DNA of 64,000 nt. Origin: JABDGM01 sp963738665 (GTDB taxonomy: Bacteria > Planctomycetota > Planctomycetia > Pirellulales > Lacipirellulaceae). Of the stretch, positions 45,586-55,757 are shown piece after piece (position 1 is the stretch's first letter; each line of letters starts with the position of its first letter). Both the position numbers and the translations under genes were made by a program. The notes under the pieces were generated by a model. That model was given only the letters and a program-made list of their open reading frames with translations. It was not told where the DNA came from and made no database searches. The DNA lies in the NCBI GenBank assembly GCA_963738665.1, contig CAVTXL010000002.1:186001-250000 (forward strand), read 5' to 3'.

Positions 45586-45706
45586 TGGGCCAGATCCGGC
45601 GACGGGGCATGATGATGCATCGAACAAGTCTGAGTACGACGCGGGCCGCGAAACACAGCGTGCCCGCGGCCCATCGTACGCGAATGCGTTGCGGTCGACA
45701 AACGCG

Positions 45707-46915
45707 CTATTCGAAATCCTTCTCGCTGAGCGGCGGACGAGCGCGGAATTGGTAAATCGCTTGCCCAGGGGCTAAGTTGTTCCCCCAGCCCGTGGGATCA
45801 ACGCACTTGCTGCCGTTGGGCGTGAGCAGGGCCTGGTAGACCTCGTAGTCGATGCTCGGCTGCAGGTTCGTGACGTGGCCGTCGACAAATACGACGTTGA
45901 ACCCGCCGCCTGGATGGTTGCTCGCGGGCCGGGCGTAGCGCGGGGATGACGGGTCGAAACCGGAGGGCGAATTCTCTTTACTAAATGGTTCCTGAAACGT
46001 AATGTTGGCCCCACTTTGCGGCGCGGGGTTAACTACCCAATCCATGCCGAAGAACTGTTCGCCATCACGATTGAAAGGCACCACGCCGGTGTATGGCACG
46101 CCGAGCCAAGAGTAAGCGGAGTCTTTGTGGACGTTTTCAGAGAGCATCAACGTCGTTGCCGCCCCGTCATGTACTTCCAGACGCGATTTGAGACCACCCC
46201 TTGTCAGGTTGTGGAACAGCCCGTTGTCAGTCGTGTCACCCATGTTTGGCCCACTCAGATAACTACCCCCCGTATTCCAATCCCAAGCCCCTACATTGAC
46301 AATGTACGTAAGCGCGGCGTTGTCGGGGCTGGATTTTGCATCGTTGTCGACCGGGCAAACAAAAACGCCAATCGCCCTCACCGGGTCGCTCGCGTCGCCG
46401 TCCGACAGGCGATCCCAAATGTCCTGGTGATCGAGCCGCGGAAGGAGAATGGCTGCCCAACTGACGAGTGATTCGTTGACATTCTGAGTGTTGGCGTAAA
46501 CTGAGTTAGTCAGGCCAGAGCCTGTCGGCAACGTTACGTAAGATTTGCCCGAAGTCGCCCCTAGCCTTGGTACTGGTTGAACATAGCCGGGGAGCGTTCC
46601 TTTGCTCGTGGCGTGATTGATCATCGCCAGGCCGATCTGGCGGAGGTTGTTCGAGCACTGGCTAGTGAGCATCCTTTGCCGCACCGAGCTAATTGCTGGG
46701 AACAGCAGGGCCATCAGCATGCCGATGATCGTGATGACGACGAGCAGCTCGACGAGGGTGAAGCCATGTGGTAGGCACGCTCCGCGTGCCGTAACAGCCG
46801 ACCGGAAAGGGCCGAGCGTCTTGACAGGGCCGGCGGACGGCACGCGGAGGGCCGCGGCCGATCTGCGACCTGCTCCCAAGTTGAACTCACGACGGCGACG
46901 AGATGGGGTGAACAT
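45707..46915 (-). CDS. DUF1559 type II secretion-like pseudopilin protein
   Basis: From the ATG at 46915 (MFTPSRRRREF) the protein is 402 residues. HGFTLVELLVVITIIGMLMA is a type IV prepilin cleavage and methylation site with its hydrophobic helix, preceded by a long basic leader of about 50 residues. The C-terminal part has the DUF1559 signature (FVDGHVTNLQPSIDYEVYQ; NHPGGGFNVVF). Planctomycetes carry many copies of this family. The protein is expected at the membrane surface; its role is unknown. Confidence 0.9.
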   Translation of the reverse strand: MFTPSRRRREFNLGAGRRSAAALRVPSAGPVKTLGPFRSAVTARGACLPHGFTLVELLVVITIIGMLMALLFPAISSVRQRMLTSQCSNNLRQIGLAMINHATSKGTLPGYVQPVPRLGATSGKSYVTLPTGSGLTNSVYANTQNVNESLVSWAAILLPRLDHQDIWDRLSDGDASDPVRAIGVFVCPVDNDAKSSPDNAALTYIVNVGAWDWNTGGSYLSGPNMGDTTDNGLFHNLTRGGLKSRLEVHDGAATTLMLSENVHKDSAYSWLGVPYTGVVPFNRDGEQFFGMDWVVNPAPQSGANITFQEPFSKENSPSGFDPSSPRYARPASNHPGGGFNVVFVDGHVTNLQPSIDYEVYQALLTPNGSKCVDPTGWGNNLAPGQAIYQFRARPPLSEKDFE

Positions 46916-47050
46916 AGCTTGGTCTCCGATTTCCCTGTTCGCAGATAAGAACGCAGGCCCCTGGCCGGCTGTGCCGACCCAATTATCGCCGAAAGCGGGA
47001 AAAAAGGCCAGCGACTTTGATGATCGATCGGGTTTGCGTCGTGCTGAGAT

Positions 47051-47177
47051 TGCCACAAAAAAGCACGAGAAGGCACAAAAAGTGTAATCCGCTCGCTCCG
47101 CGAGCGGAAACTCGTCTCGCGGAACGCGACGACGACGCTAAACACTTTTAGTGACTTTTCGTGCCATTTTGCGGCCA
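47051..47177. repeat. MITE-like inverted repeat with an internal hairpin
   Basis: The left arm, reading GCCACAAAAAAGCACGAGAA then GGCACAAAAAGTG (47051-47083), pairs imperfectly with CACTTTTAGTGACTTTTCGT then GCCATTTTGCGGC (47144-47176). Between them CCGCTCGCTCCGCGAGCGG (47089-47107) forms its own perfect stem. It fills the gap between uppS and the DUF1559 gene. Confidence 0.65.
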
Positions 47178-47202
47178 TTTATACCGGGCCGAGACAGGCC
47201 AG

Positions 47203-47952
47203 CTATGTGTTGGTCAAGCCGCCGAAGCGGTGCTTGCGGGCGGCGTATGCTCGGATCGCCTCGTGGAGGGTGGCCTCGTCGAACTCGGGCCAGCACTTCT
47301 CGGTGACCCAGATTTCGGCGTAACTAATTTGCCAAAGGAGGAAATTGCTGATTCGCATCTCGCCGGCGGTGCGAACGAGGAGGTCCGGGTCGGCCGCCCC
47401 GGCCGTGTAAAGCTGTTCGCCGATTGTGTCCTCGTTTATTTCCGCCGGTTGCAGCCGGCCGGCTTGGACGCGGACGGCGAGCTGGCGGACGGCGTCGAGG
47501 ATTTCGGCCCGGCCGCCGTAGTTGATGGCCAAATTCAGCCACAGGCCCGTGTTGGCGGCGCTCATCGCGACCGTTTGATCGAGTTCGCGGAGCACTTCTT
47601 CGGGAATGTCATCACGGCGGCCCAACATTCGCACCCGGACGTTGTTCTTCATGATCGTCGTGCGCTCTTCGATCATGTACTGTTCCAACAGGTGCATCAG
47701 GAAGTTGATTTCCGTCACCGGCCGCTTCCAGTTTTCGCTGGAGAGGCAATAGAGCGTTAGCTGCTCGAGCTTCAGCCGGGAAGCTTCTTCGGTCGTGCGG
47801 CGGACCGAATCGACGCCGCGCTGATGGCCGGCGACGCGAGGCAGGTTTTGCCGCTGGGCCCAGCGGCCGTTGCCGTCCATGATGATGGCGATGTGGCGCG
47901 GCCATCGGTCGGGCGCGACATCTGCGATCGTTGCGCGTGGTTCCCCTGACAT
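47203..47952 (-). CDS. uppS: Isoprenyl transferase (undecaprenyl diphosphate synthase)
   Basis: UppS extends farnesyl diphosphate to the lipid carrier of cell-wall synthesis. From the ATG at 47952 (MSGEPRATIADVAPDRWPRH) the protein is 249 residues. HIAIIMDGNGRWAQRQNLPR is the catalytic P-loop-like motif with the Asp; LTLYCLSSENWKRP, LNLAINYGGRAEI, DLLVRTAGEMRISNFLLWQ and YAEIWVTEKCWPEF are the remaining conserved regions. The alternative TTG start at 47967 adds five residues. Confidence 0.96.
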   Translation of the reverse strand: MSGEPRATIADVAPDRWPRHIAIIMDGNGRWAQRQNLPRVAGHQRGVDSVRRTTEEASRLKLEQLTLYCLSSENWKRPVTEINFLMHLLEQYMIEERTTIMKNNVRVRMLGRRDDIPEEVLRELDQTVAMSAANTGLWLNLAINYGGRAEILDAVRQLAVRVQAGRLQPAEINEDTIGEQLYTAGAADPDLLVRTAGEMRISNFLLWQISYAEIWVTEKCWPEFDEATLHEAIRAYAARKHRFGGLTNT

Positions 47953-47967
47953 GAGGCCCGTTTCCAA

Positions 47968-48185
47968 GGGAGGGGATTTACCACGGAGGGCACAGAGCGC
48001 ACAGAGAAGAGTTAGGGATTGGAAATGAGAACACTAATCTTCGCTAATCGGCACGAATTTAGATTCTTGAAATTGCACTTTCTACACTACTTGAAATCAG
48101 CGATTATCAGTGTCGATTAGTGTTCTTGAATTCTCATCTCGGGCACTCAGTGTCCTCTGTGGTGCATTCGGAAGGAATTGATAGT
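47968..48185. other. Gap between purA and uppS with a decayed inverted repeat
   Basis: AATGAGAACACTAATC near 48025 faces GATTAGTGTTCTTGAATTCTCAT near 48115-48137; allowing a gap these are complementary. No gene is visible. Confidence 0.45.
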
Positions 48186-49478
48186 TTAGTTTTCGGTTAC
48201 GATGGTTTGGTCTCGTTCGCGGCCGACGGAGACCATCTCGATCGGCTGACCGATTAGCTCGCTGACTCGTCGCAGATAAGTCTGGGCCGCCCGCGGCAGG
48301 TCGCCGAACTTCCGGTATTCGGTGACTTCCTCCGGCCAACCGGGGAGCGACTCATAAACTGGTTTCGCGCGGCGGAGGTCGTCAACGTGGCTGGGGAACG
48401 TCGTCGTGCGGTGGCCGGCGATGTCGTAGGCGGTGCAGATTTTGAGCTCTTCAAAGCCGCTGAGCACGTCGAGCAGCATGACGGCGATCGTATCGACGCC
48501 GCTCAGTCGGGCCGTGTAACGGAGGGCGACCGTGTCGAGCCAGCCACAGCGGCGGGGGCGGCGGGTGACGGTGCCGTATTCATTTCCGCGATCGCGAAGG
48601 CGCTGGCCGATTGCATCGGCGAGCTCCGTCGGAAACGGCCCGCCACCGACACGCGTCGAGTAGGCCTTCACGACGCCGATGATGTGGTTTAGATACCGCG
48701 ACGGCACGCCCGAGCCGGCGGCAATGCCGACGCCCGAGCTGTTGCTGCTGGTCACGAACGGGTAGGTGCCGTGGTCGACGTCAAGCAGTGCGCCTTGAGC
48801 GCCTTCGAAGAGCAGCCGTTTGCCGCTCTCGGCGGCGGTGAGGAGTAGTTCGGTTGTATCGCAAACGTAGGGCTGCAGGCGCTCGGCGTAGGCGGCGTAT
48901 TCGTCATGAATTGAGCTGGCGCAGAGGGGCTCGAATTCGCCGGCCGGGTAGAGCGCGGCCAGGCCGCGATTTTTCATTTCGACCGTTTTTTGAATCCGCT
49001 CGGCAAAGGCGGGGCGGTAGAGATCGCCGAGCCGAATGGCGTGCGAGCGGCCCACCTTGTCGCGGTAGCAGGGGCCGATGCCACGGCCGGTCGTGCCGAT
49101 GTTTTCGCCGTCGGTCGTGTTTTTGTCGAGGGCGCGGTCTTCGACAAAGTGCCAAGGGAAGATAACATGGGCCCGATCGCTGAGCCGCAGGTTTTCAGGG
49201 TAACCGGCGCGGCGGGCGGCCAGCTCGTCGAGTTCTTCGATCAGCCGGGCCGGGTTGAGGACGACGCCGCTGGCGACGACGCAAATGACGCCCGGCGTGA
49301 GAATGCCACTGGGGAGCAGCGACAGCTTGTAGACTTCATCGCCGACAACGACGGTATGGCCTGCGTTCGCGCCTCCCTGGTAGCGGACGACGAAATCGTG
49401 CTCGCGAGTCAGCCGGTCGACGATTTTGCCTTTGGCCTCGTCGCCCCATTGCAGACCGATAACGCAAGTGCCGGGCAT
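48186..49478 (-). CDS. purA: Adenylosuccinate synthetase
   Basis: PurA joins IMP and Asp, using GTP, on the way to AMP. The 430-residue protein has the usual length. VIGLQWGDEAKGKIVDRL is the GTP-binding loop; YQGGANAGHTVVV, ENIGTTGRGIGPCYRDKVGR, FEGAQGALLDVDHGTYPFVT, AYSTRVGGGPFPTEL and TVTRRPRRCGWLDTVALRY are hallmark motifs. The frame is intact from MPGTC to VTEN. It precedes uppS on the same strand. Confidence 0.97.
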   Translation of the reverse strand: MPGTCVIGLQWGDEAKGKIVDRLTREHDFVVRYQGGANAGHTVVVGDEVYKLSLLPSGILTPGVICVVASGVVLNPARLIEELDELAARRAGYPENLRLSDRAHVIFPWHFVEDRALDKNTTDGENIGTTGRGIGPCYRDKVGRSHAIRLGDLYRPAFAERIQKTVEMKNRGLAALYPAGEFEPLCASSIHDEYAAYAERLQPYVCDTTELLLTAAESGKRLLFEGAQGALLDVDHGTYPFVTSSNSSGVGIAAGSGVPSRYLNHIIGVVKAYSTRVGGGPFPTELADAIGQRLRDRGNEYGTVTRRPRRCGWLDTVALRYTARLSGVDTIAVMLLDVLSGFEELKICTAYDIAGHRTTTFPSHVDDLRRAKPVYESLPGWPEEVTEYRKFGDLPRAAQTYLRRVSELIGQPIEMVSVGRERDQTIVTEN

Positions 49479-49608
49479 GGCTGATCTTTCGCCGAATCAC
49501 CAGAAAACCGTCGACGGCGGGACGAATTAGCCCGCGGCGGAAACGTCAATCTTAGATTGAATCGATACGCGGCGAAAGTCCTGGGTTTTTCAGCCCCGGA
49601 CTCTGGAA

Positions 49609-51507
49609 TCACTTGATTTCCAGATCGAACGGCACGACCAGCGCCGCAGGGCGGTCGAAGGCCCGCCGCAGGCGGCTGGCCTTGCGGGCGATCGCCATCA
49701 GATCGGGCGAGAGTGATTGCAACGATCGGCCGAGTCGGACTTCCTCCTCGCCCTTCGAAGTTTCGAAGAGGGAGTCGAGAATGCTTTTCGGCTCGGGCAG
49801 CGTTTCGATGCGAACTGGTTCGTCCTTGTCGAGGCCGGCCAGCTCTTTGGCCGCAAGGATTGCGTCGTGTAGCGTGCCCAGCTCGTCGACGAGGCCGTTT
49901 TCCTTGGCCTGCCGGCCGGTGTAGACGCGGCCGCCCGCCAGCTCGCGGAGCTTTACCACAGGCATTTTGCGGCCGGCCGCGGCTTTGGCGGTGAATTGGC
50001 CGTACACGTCTTCCATCGATTCGAGCACGACCTTGCGCTCGGAATCGGTGAACTTTCCGTTCATCGCAAAGATGCCGCTGTTCTTGCCACGCTGGATGAC
50101 TTCGGTCGTGACGCCGACTTTGTCGAGCAGCCCGCCGATGGCCAGCTTGCCGCCGACGACGCCGATCGAGCCGGTAATCGTGCCGGGCGCGGCGATGATT
50201 TTGTCGGTTCCCATCGAAATGTAGTAGCCGCCGCTGGCCGCGACGTCGCCCATGCTGGCGACGATTGGCTTTTTGATGACCTGGGTTTCGTGCCAAATCA
50301 AGTCGCTGGCCAGGGCCGAGCCGCCTGGGCTGTCGACGCGGAGCACGATCGCGACTACTTGCTGATCGTCGTTCGCTTTGCGGAGCGCTTCGATGATCGA
50401 CGTCGAGCCGAGCGTTTGGTCGCCGAGCAGATCGCCGACGCTTTCGCCAGACGTGATTTCGCCGACGGCGTACACGATCGCGATCTTCTTGCCGCGTGTG
50501 CTTGACGATTTGCTTTCGCCCCCCATCATCGCCTGCATTAGCTTGAGGATGCCGGTCGGGCCGGAGAAATCGGTATCGGCCGCTTTCTCGCCGTAGTTTT
50601 TCACATAGACGAGCGGATCGGCGTTGGCGAGTTTAGCGAGCGCGGCGCGGAGCTCATCGGGATAGGCAATGCGGTCAACGAGGCCGAGCTCTTTGCCCTG
50701 CCGGGCGGAAATCATGCCGCGGTCGATGATCTCCTTGGCCTGGGCGACGGAAATTGGACGGTGCTTGACGATTGTCGTCACCAGCTCGTCGTACAGGCTG
50801 TCGACGAGGGCGGTCATGTTTTCGCGGACCGGCTCGCTGAATTTTTCCTGGGTGAGGGGCTCGGCAGCACCTTTGTAAGCGCCGATGTGGACGAAATCGG
50901 CCTCGATGCCGATTTTGTTGAAGAGACCTTTGTAGAATGTGGCCTCGGCGCGAACACCGGGCAACACGAGCTCGCCTGATTCGGGCATCACGATCTCGTT
51001 GCAGGCGCAGGCCACCATGTAGTCGGCCGGCTCGGCCGATTCGAGCTGGGCGTAAGCATTCTTGCCGGTGGCGCGGAAACGGGCGATGGCACCGCGGAGC
51101 TCTTCGATTTTACCGTAGCTGATTCCCGGGTTGCGGATGTCGAGGATGGCCCCAGCGATCGACTTGTCTTTCGCGGCCTTGTCGATCCGCTCGACGATGG
51201 ACCGAAGATCGGACTGCGACTCGCCGAACAGGCTGCTTTGGCCAGGGTTCTCGGGCAACGAGCTGTCGAGCGTGAACAGGGCAAAGCGGACCTTTTCTTT
51301 CTTGGGTTCGGCGGCCGGTTCTTTTTTGGCCTCAGCGGCCGGTTTTTCGTCAGACTTAGTCGGCACAGTGGTTGGCGCCGGCGCTTCCTTTGTTTCCGCA
51401 TCGTCTGCCCACAGCAGCGCCGGCGAAACGGACCAGAGGGCCGCCGAGACAATGAGCGCCAGCATTGACATCGTTCGCCGGCGAGTGATGTGTTGGATGA
51501 TGAGCAT
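49609..51507 (-). CDS. sppA: Signal peptide peptidase SppA (67K type)
   Basis: The ATG at 51507 follows AGGAGG at ideal spacing; the frame opens earlier at 51546. The 632-residue protein has a signal/anchor (MLALIVSAALWSVSPALLWA), an Ala/Lys/Glu-rich linker, and two tandem ClpP-like domains, as in long SppA. The second holds the catalytic Ser in PIVASMGDVAASGGYYISMG; the first contains the Lys of the dyad region (FVHIGAYKGAAEPLTQEKF). IVLRVDSPGGSALASDLIW is also conserved. It degrades signal peptides left in the membrane. Confidence 0.93.
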   Translation of the reverse strand: MLIIQHITRRRTMSMLALIVSAALWSVSPALLWADDAETKEAPAPTTVPTKSDEKPAAEAKKEPAAEPKKEKVRFALFTLDSSLPENPGQSSLFGESQSDLRSIVERIDKAAKDKSIAGAILDIRNPGISYGKIEELRGAIARFRATGKNAYAQLESAEPADYMVACACNEIVMPESGELVLPGVRAEATFYKGLFNKIGIEADFVHIGAYKGAAEPLTQEKFSEPVRENMTALVDSLYDELVTTIVKHRPISVAQAKEIIDRGMISARQGKELGLVDRIAYPDELRAALAKLANADPLVYVKNYGEKAADTDFSGPTGILKLMQAMMGGESKSSSTRGKKIAIVYAVGEITSGESVGDLLGDQTLGSTSIIEALRKANDDQQVVAIVLRVDSPGGSALASDLIWHETQVIKKPIVASMGDVAASGGYYISMGTDKIIAAPGTITGSIGVVGGKLAIGGLLDKVGVTTEVIQRGKNSGIFAMNGKFTDSERKVVLESMEDVYGQFTAKAAAGRKMPVVKLRELAGGRVYTGRQAKENGLVDELGTLHDAILAAKELAGLDKDEPVRIETLPEPKSILDSLFETSKGEEEVRLGRSLQSLSPDLMAIARKASRLRRAFDRPAALVVPFDLEIK

Positions 51508-51870
51508 CGGAGAACCTCCTGAAGACGTTACGTTCCGCGTCCGCACACAATCTGGCGGCGGCAGCAGTGCCAGTGCCTTATTCTAACGAAGTTCCGCCGC
51601 CAAGCCACTGCGGCGCGGCCGGGCAACCTCGTTCGCTCTGGCAGGCTCAGGGCCAAATTGCTAATTTCCGCAGCCACGTCGACCGCAGGACGCGATGCCG
51701 GCGCGGAAGGCTGCCGCTAAGAACGGCAGCCCCCGGCGTGGCGCGGTCGGGAGACCATCCACAACGGTCGAAACCGACCACAACCGCGCGAGGGAGACCG
51801 GTCACAAGCGGCGGCCTCTTTTCACTATTAGTCTCATCGAATTGCCGGCAAAAGGCCGGAGGACTGCGCA

Positions 51871-53118
51871 ATGCAAACGACATGCTACCGCTTGTCAGGG
51901 CTGGCCCTCGTTCTGACTTGCCACGTGCTCGCGCCGACGGTTGAGGCGCAACTGTGGAAGCGGTTTGTGCCCGCGCCGCGCGTGGAGGCCGATCCGCAGG
52001 GCGATTATCAGTTGACGGACACGAAGGGCCCCTGGCTGATTGTCGCAGCTACGTTTAGCGGCGACGGTGCCGAGGACCAGTGTCACCGGCTTATGCTGGA
52101 ACTTCGGGACAAGTACAACTTGACGGCGTACACGTACAAGATGGCGTTTGATTTCAACGATGAATCGCCGGGTGGCGGCGTCGACGGGTACGGTGCGCCA
52201 GTCAAGCGCCGCTACCGGCGCGAGGGGGATTTGCAATTCGCGGTGTTGGTGGGCGATTTTCCGCGGATTGATGATCCGGAGGCGCAGCAGACGCTTGATC
52301 GCATCAAGCACTTGCAGCCGGAAGCGCTGCACGTGGACGAGGGAGGCAAAACGGCCCAGGCGCTTGTTCAAATGCGGGCGTTCCAGGACGCACTGATGTC
52401 GAAGGTGGGCGTGGAGCGAAAGCGCGGGCCCATGGGCCAGGCATTCATGGTCCGCAACCCGCTGTTGCCGCGAGAGTTCTTCGTTCCCAAGGGCGTCGAC
52501 GACTTTGTCGCCAAGATGAATGAGGGGGTGAAATTCAGTCTGCTTGATTGCCCGGGAAAATATACGGTGCGGGTCGGCACGTTCCGTGGGCATACGATCT
52601 TACAAACCAGCGGCATGCAGACGTTGTCGGCCAGTTCACGACGCGATAGCGATGAGGCATTGGTCGAAGCGGCCGAGAACGCGCATTTATTGGCCGAAGA
52701 ACTGCGTGCACACGGTTGGGAGGCGTATGAATTCCACGACCGCACGGAGAGCATCGTCACGGTCGGCTCGTTCAACGACGTGGCTCAAAGAGCGGCGGAC
52801 GGGCGGGCCGTGCCGCTGCCGGCCGTGCAGCGGATCATCGAGACCTTCGGTGCGGCGTACAACACGCCAGCGGACCCGCTCAATGACGTGGGCAATGACG
52901 CGGCCAGCCAGCGCCGCGTCGAGCAAAAGGAGCGGGAGGTCTCCTCGCTGCTTAATCAGAACCGCGGTGCGATGGTGCAGGGCCTCAATCCGAAGCACGT
53001 CAACATCCTGCGTCGCAAGGGCGGAAAGCTGCGCACGGAGCGGCTGATTCCGATCGATATCACGCCGGAGGTGATCGAGGCGCCGAAGCGGTCGGTTTCG
53101 AGTGCGTACGTGCGGTGA
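51871..53118 (+). CDS. Secreted protein with SPOR-like repeats, function unknown
   Basis: The 415-residue protein starts with a signal peptide (LSGLALVLTCHVLAPTVEAQ). Two regions look alike: WLIVAATFSGDGAEDQCHRL with LMLELRDKYNLTAYTYK (residues 53-90), and YTVRVGTFRGHTILQTSG with AHLLAEELRAHGWEAYEF (about 230-290), followed by SIVTVGSFNDVAQRAADG. The pattern of strand, V..F, helix of [A]..L...L...G, strand, resembles SPOR domains, which bind denuded septal peptidoglycan. That assignment is by eye only. It ends just upstream of rdgB. Confidence 0.55.
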   Translation: MQTTCYRLSGLALVLTCHVLAPTVEAQLWKRFVPAPRVEADPQGDYQLTDTKGPWLIVAATFSGDGAEDQCHRLMLELRDKYNLTAYTYKMAFDFNDESPGGGVDGYGAPVKRRYRREGDLQFAVLVGDFPRIDDPEAQQTLDRIKHLQPEALHVDEGGKTAQALVQMRAFQDALMSKVGVERKRGPMGQAFMVRNPLLPREFFVPKGVDDFVAKMNEGVKFSLLDCPGKYTVRVGTFRGHTILQTSGMQTLSASSRRDSDEALVEAAENAHLLAEELRAHGWEAYEFHDRTESIVTVGSFNDVAQRAADGRAVPLPAVQRIIETFGAAYNTPADPLNDVGNDAASQRRVEQKEREVSSLLNQNRGAMVQGLNPKHVNILRRKGGKLRTERLIPIDITPEVIEAPKRSVSSAYVR

Positions 53119-53213
53119 TGCGCGCTTCGGCGCCTCTGTATTCGAACTCGCCCGCGATGCACGGCCCGACTAGCCCTCTGTTCCGGGCAGCGAATTTCGC
53201 TACATTGTCGAGC

Positions 53214-53846
53214 ATGGCTGCGAATTCGTCGGCATCGATCCGCAAGCTGGTTATCGGCACTCACAATCGCAAAAAAGGCGCGGAACTGACCGAGCTTTTG
53301 GCGGGCTGGGGTTTCACTATTACGACTCTGGCCGATCTGCCTCTGGCGATCGAAGTTGTCGAGGACGGCGGTTCCTTTGCGGCGAATGCTATCCTGAAAG
53401 CGAGCCGGCAGGCGCGGCACCTGGGCCGCTGGGTGCTGGCGGACGACAGCGGCCTGGAGGTCGACGCTTTGGGCGGAGCGCCGGGCGTCTACTCTGCGCG
53501 GTATGCGGGCGACGGGGCCGACGACGACGTCAATAACCGGCGGCTACTCGATGAGCTGCGAGGTGCATCGCTCGAACGGCGGACGGCCCGCTACGTTTGC
53601 CACGTGGCGGTTGCTGATCCGACGGGTGCGATTCGCGCCGAGAGCCACGAGACGTGCGGCGGCCGGATTCACTTTGAACCTGTCGGGACGAACGGTTTCG
53701 GCTACGATCCGCTGTTCGAGGTCGTCGAGTACCATCGCACGTTCGGCGAGTTGGGCGCGAGCGTCAAGCGAGCGATCAGTCACCGTTCGCGGGCCTTGCG
53801 AGCCATTCTGCCCCGGTTGCGGGCGCTGGCGGCCGAATCGGCCTAG
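53214..53846 (+). CDS. rdgB: XTP/dITP pyrophosphatase (RdgB/HAM1)
   Basis: The enzyme hydrolyses non-canonical purine NTPs to keep them out of DNA. From the ATG at 53214 (MAANSSASIRKLVIGTHNRK) it is 210 residues. GTHNRKKGAELTELL is the nucleotide-binding start, SFAANAILKASRQARHL and VLADDSGLEVDALGGAPGVY the catalytic region with its Asp residues, and GTNGFGYDPLFEVVE, followed by ISHRSRALRA, the substrate-binding end. The longer frame to 53115 overlaps the previous gene and is not family-like. Confidence 0.96.
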   Translation: MAANSSASIRKLVIGTHNRKKGAELTELLAGWGFTITTLADLPLAIEVVEDGGSFAANAILKASRQARHLGRWVLADDSGLEVDALGGAPGVYSARYAGDGADDDVNNRRLLDELRGASLERRTARYVCHVAVADPTGAIRAESHETCGGRIHFEPVGTNGFGYDPLFEVVEYHRTFGELGASVKRAISHRSRALRAILPRLRALAAESA

Positions 53847-54323
53847 CATAACTCGATGAATTGTAACCGATGCGGGATACTGGACGCTGCGCGGACGCCG
53901 ATTTGCTACTTGGCGGAAACCGCCGCCAATCGGATTACTGCGCCAACCTGTTTCAATTAAAATAAAAGCCTCTTCGGAAGAATTTGTGGGTTGTTTTGTC
54001 GGATGGAAGCCGGTTTCGTTCCAGGAATCACGAGGGAAACAGGTGTTTCGGGGCATCATTAATTCGTGCGCTCGCTTCGCTTGGGTCGCCTGCCGTGGTT
54101 TTTTTCCGCAAGGTTCGCCGAAGCCCCTTCCGCCTTCGCCGTCGCATCGCCCTCACAAACACTGGGGTGATGCGACGGTGAAGGTGGAAGGGCGCCCCCT
54201 TTTGTCGAGCCCGAGCGAAGCTTACTCCCGTCCCCAATCACCCACAAATTCCGCGGAGGACCCAAATAAAAGAGCCTGCCCGGCGACGATGAACTGCCGG
54301 ACGGGCTCGATGAGAGAGTAGAA
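53847..54323. other. About 480 bp without a recognisable gene; hairpin before the M20 gene
   Basis: GAGCCTGCCCGGC (54271-54283) pairs with GCCGGACGGGCTC (about 54296-54308) with two mismatches, 15 bp before the start of the next gene. The region also has inverted words such as CGCTCGCTTCGCTTGGG / CCCGAGCGAAGCTT. No coding frame is convincing. Confidence 0.5.
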
Positions 54324-55730
54324 ATGGATACGCCGAAAACAATTCGCATCCGGTCGTGGTGCAACCCGTATTTTTGCCTGCGCACGGCCAGGAAGCGATT
54401 CGCTCCACGAACAGCACTCGCGGCGATAGGCATCGCCTTGGCATGCCTCCTTAGTTCGCGCGCTCGCTCAAGACGACGATCCCAAGGCCTGGACGGCGGC
54501 CAACCTCGACAAGCTTTTTGAGTTTTACTGCCAACTGCATCAGGCCCCAGAATTGTCGTACCGGGAGGAAAAGACTTCGGCCAAGCTGGCCGCGACGCTG
54601 CGGGCGGTTGGGGCGAAAATCACCGATAACGTCGGCGGGTACGGCGTGGTCGCGGTGCTGGAGAACGGGACGGGCAAAACGCTGCTCCTGCGGACCGACA
54701 TGGATGCCTTGCCTGTGACCGAGGCGACGGGTCTGCCGTACGCTTCAAAAGTTGAAACGAAGGACGACGACGGAACGGCGGTCGGCGTGGCACACGCCTG
54801 CGGGCATGACATCCATATGACGAACGTGATTGCCGTCGCCCGCTACCTGGCCGCCCACGAGAACCAGTGGGCCGGTACCGTCGTGTTTATTTGCCAACCG
54901 GCCGAAGAACGGGGCGGCGGGGCCACGGCGATGCTCAAGGACGGCCTGTTCGAGCGCTTTCCGAGGCCCGATTTCGGCATCGCCCTGCATGTGGCGTCAG
55001 AATATCCAACCGGCACGATCCGCTACCTGTCGGGCTTTTGGGCTGCAAACGTCGACAGCGTTGACATTGTCGTGAAGGGCCGCGGCGGACACGGCGCCCA
55101 TCCTGATACGACCATCGACCCGATTGTCATCGCGGCGAAGCTCGTGGTCGACCTGCAAACGATCGTCAGTCGCGAGATCAAACCGATCGAACCGGCGGTC
55201 ATCACGGTCGGCTCGATCCACGGCGGCACGAAGCACAACATCATCGGTGACCAGTGCCGCTTGCAGCTCACCGTCCGCAGCTTTTCGCCGAAAGTACGAC
55301 AGCAGCTTCAGGATGCAATTCGCCGCAAGGCGGCTGCTGCCGCGGCGAGCGCCGGGTGCCGGAACCGAGTGTGACTTTTTCGGAAGGCACGCCATCGCTG
55401 TACAACGATCCGGCGCTGACTTCGCGCGTCGTCGAAATCTTGAAGCGGGCGCTGGGCGACTCCAACGTGCTCGCGGGCGAGCCTACGATGGGGGGCGAAG
55501 ATTTCAGCCTGTATGGACTGGCCGGTGTGCCGATTTGCATGTTTCAGGTCGGGGCCGTGAATCAAGCGCGGCTCGACCAATTTGCGGCCCAACACATCCC
55601 GCCGCCGTCGCTCCATTCGCCGCAGTTCTACCCAGACGCCAAAGAGACGATCTTGACGGCCGTGCCGGCAACGGCTGCGATCGTGCTCGACCTGTTGAAG
55701 CCGCCGGCGGCGCCGGCGGCCCAGCGATGA
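54324..55730 (+). CDS. Secreted M20-family amidohydrolase/peptidase (two apparent frameshifts)
   Basis: The ATG at 54324 leads to a signal peptide (ALAAIGIALACLLSSRA). After a break near 54465 the frame reads AWTAANLDKLFEFYCQLHQA and PELSYREEKTSAKLAATLRA. Metal-site motifs of M20D hydrolases follow: LLRTDMDALPVTE, AHACGHDIHM and CQPAEERGGGA. The dimerisation domain (VKGRGGHGAHPDTTIDPIVI) comes before a second break near 55360, and TMGGEDFSLYGLAGVPICMF ends it. The joined length is about 468 residues. Such enzymes cleave N-acyl amino acids (hippurate type); the substrate is not defined. Both breaks may be sequence errors. Confidence 0.82.
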
Positions 55731-55757
55731 TTTGTTAATTGCCCGATTGGAAGCAAG

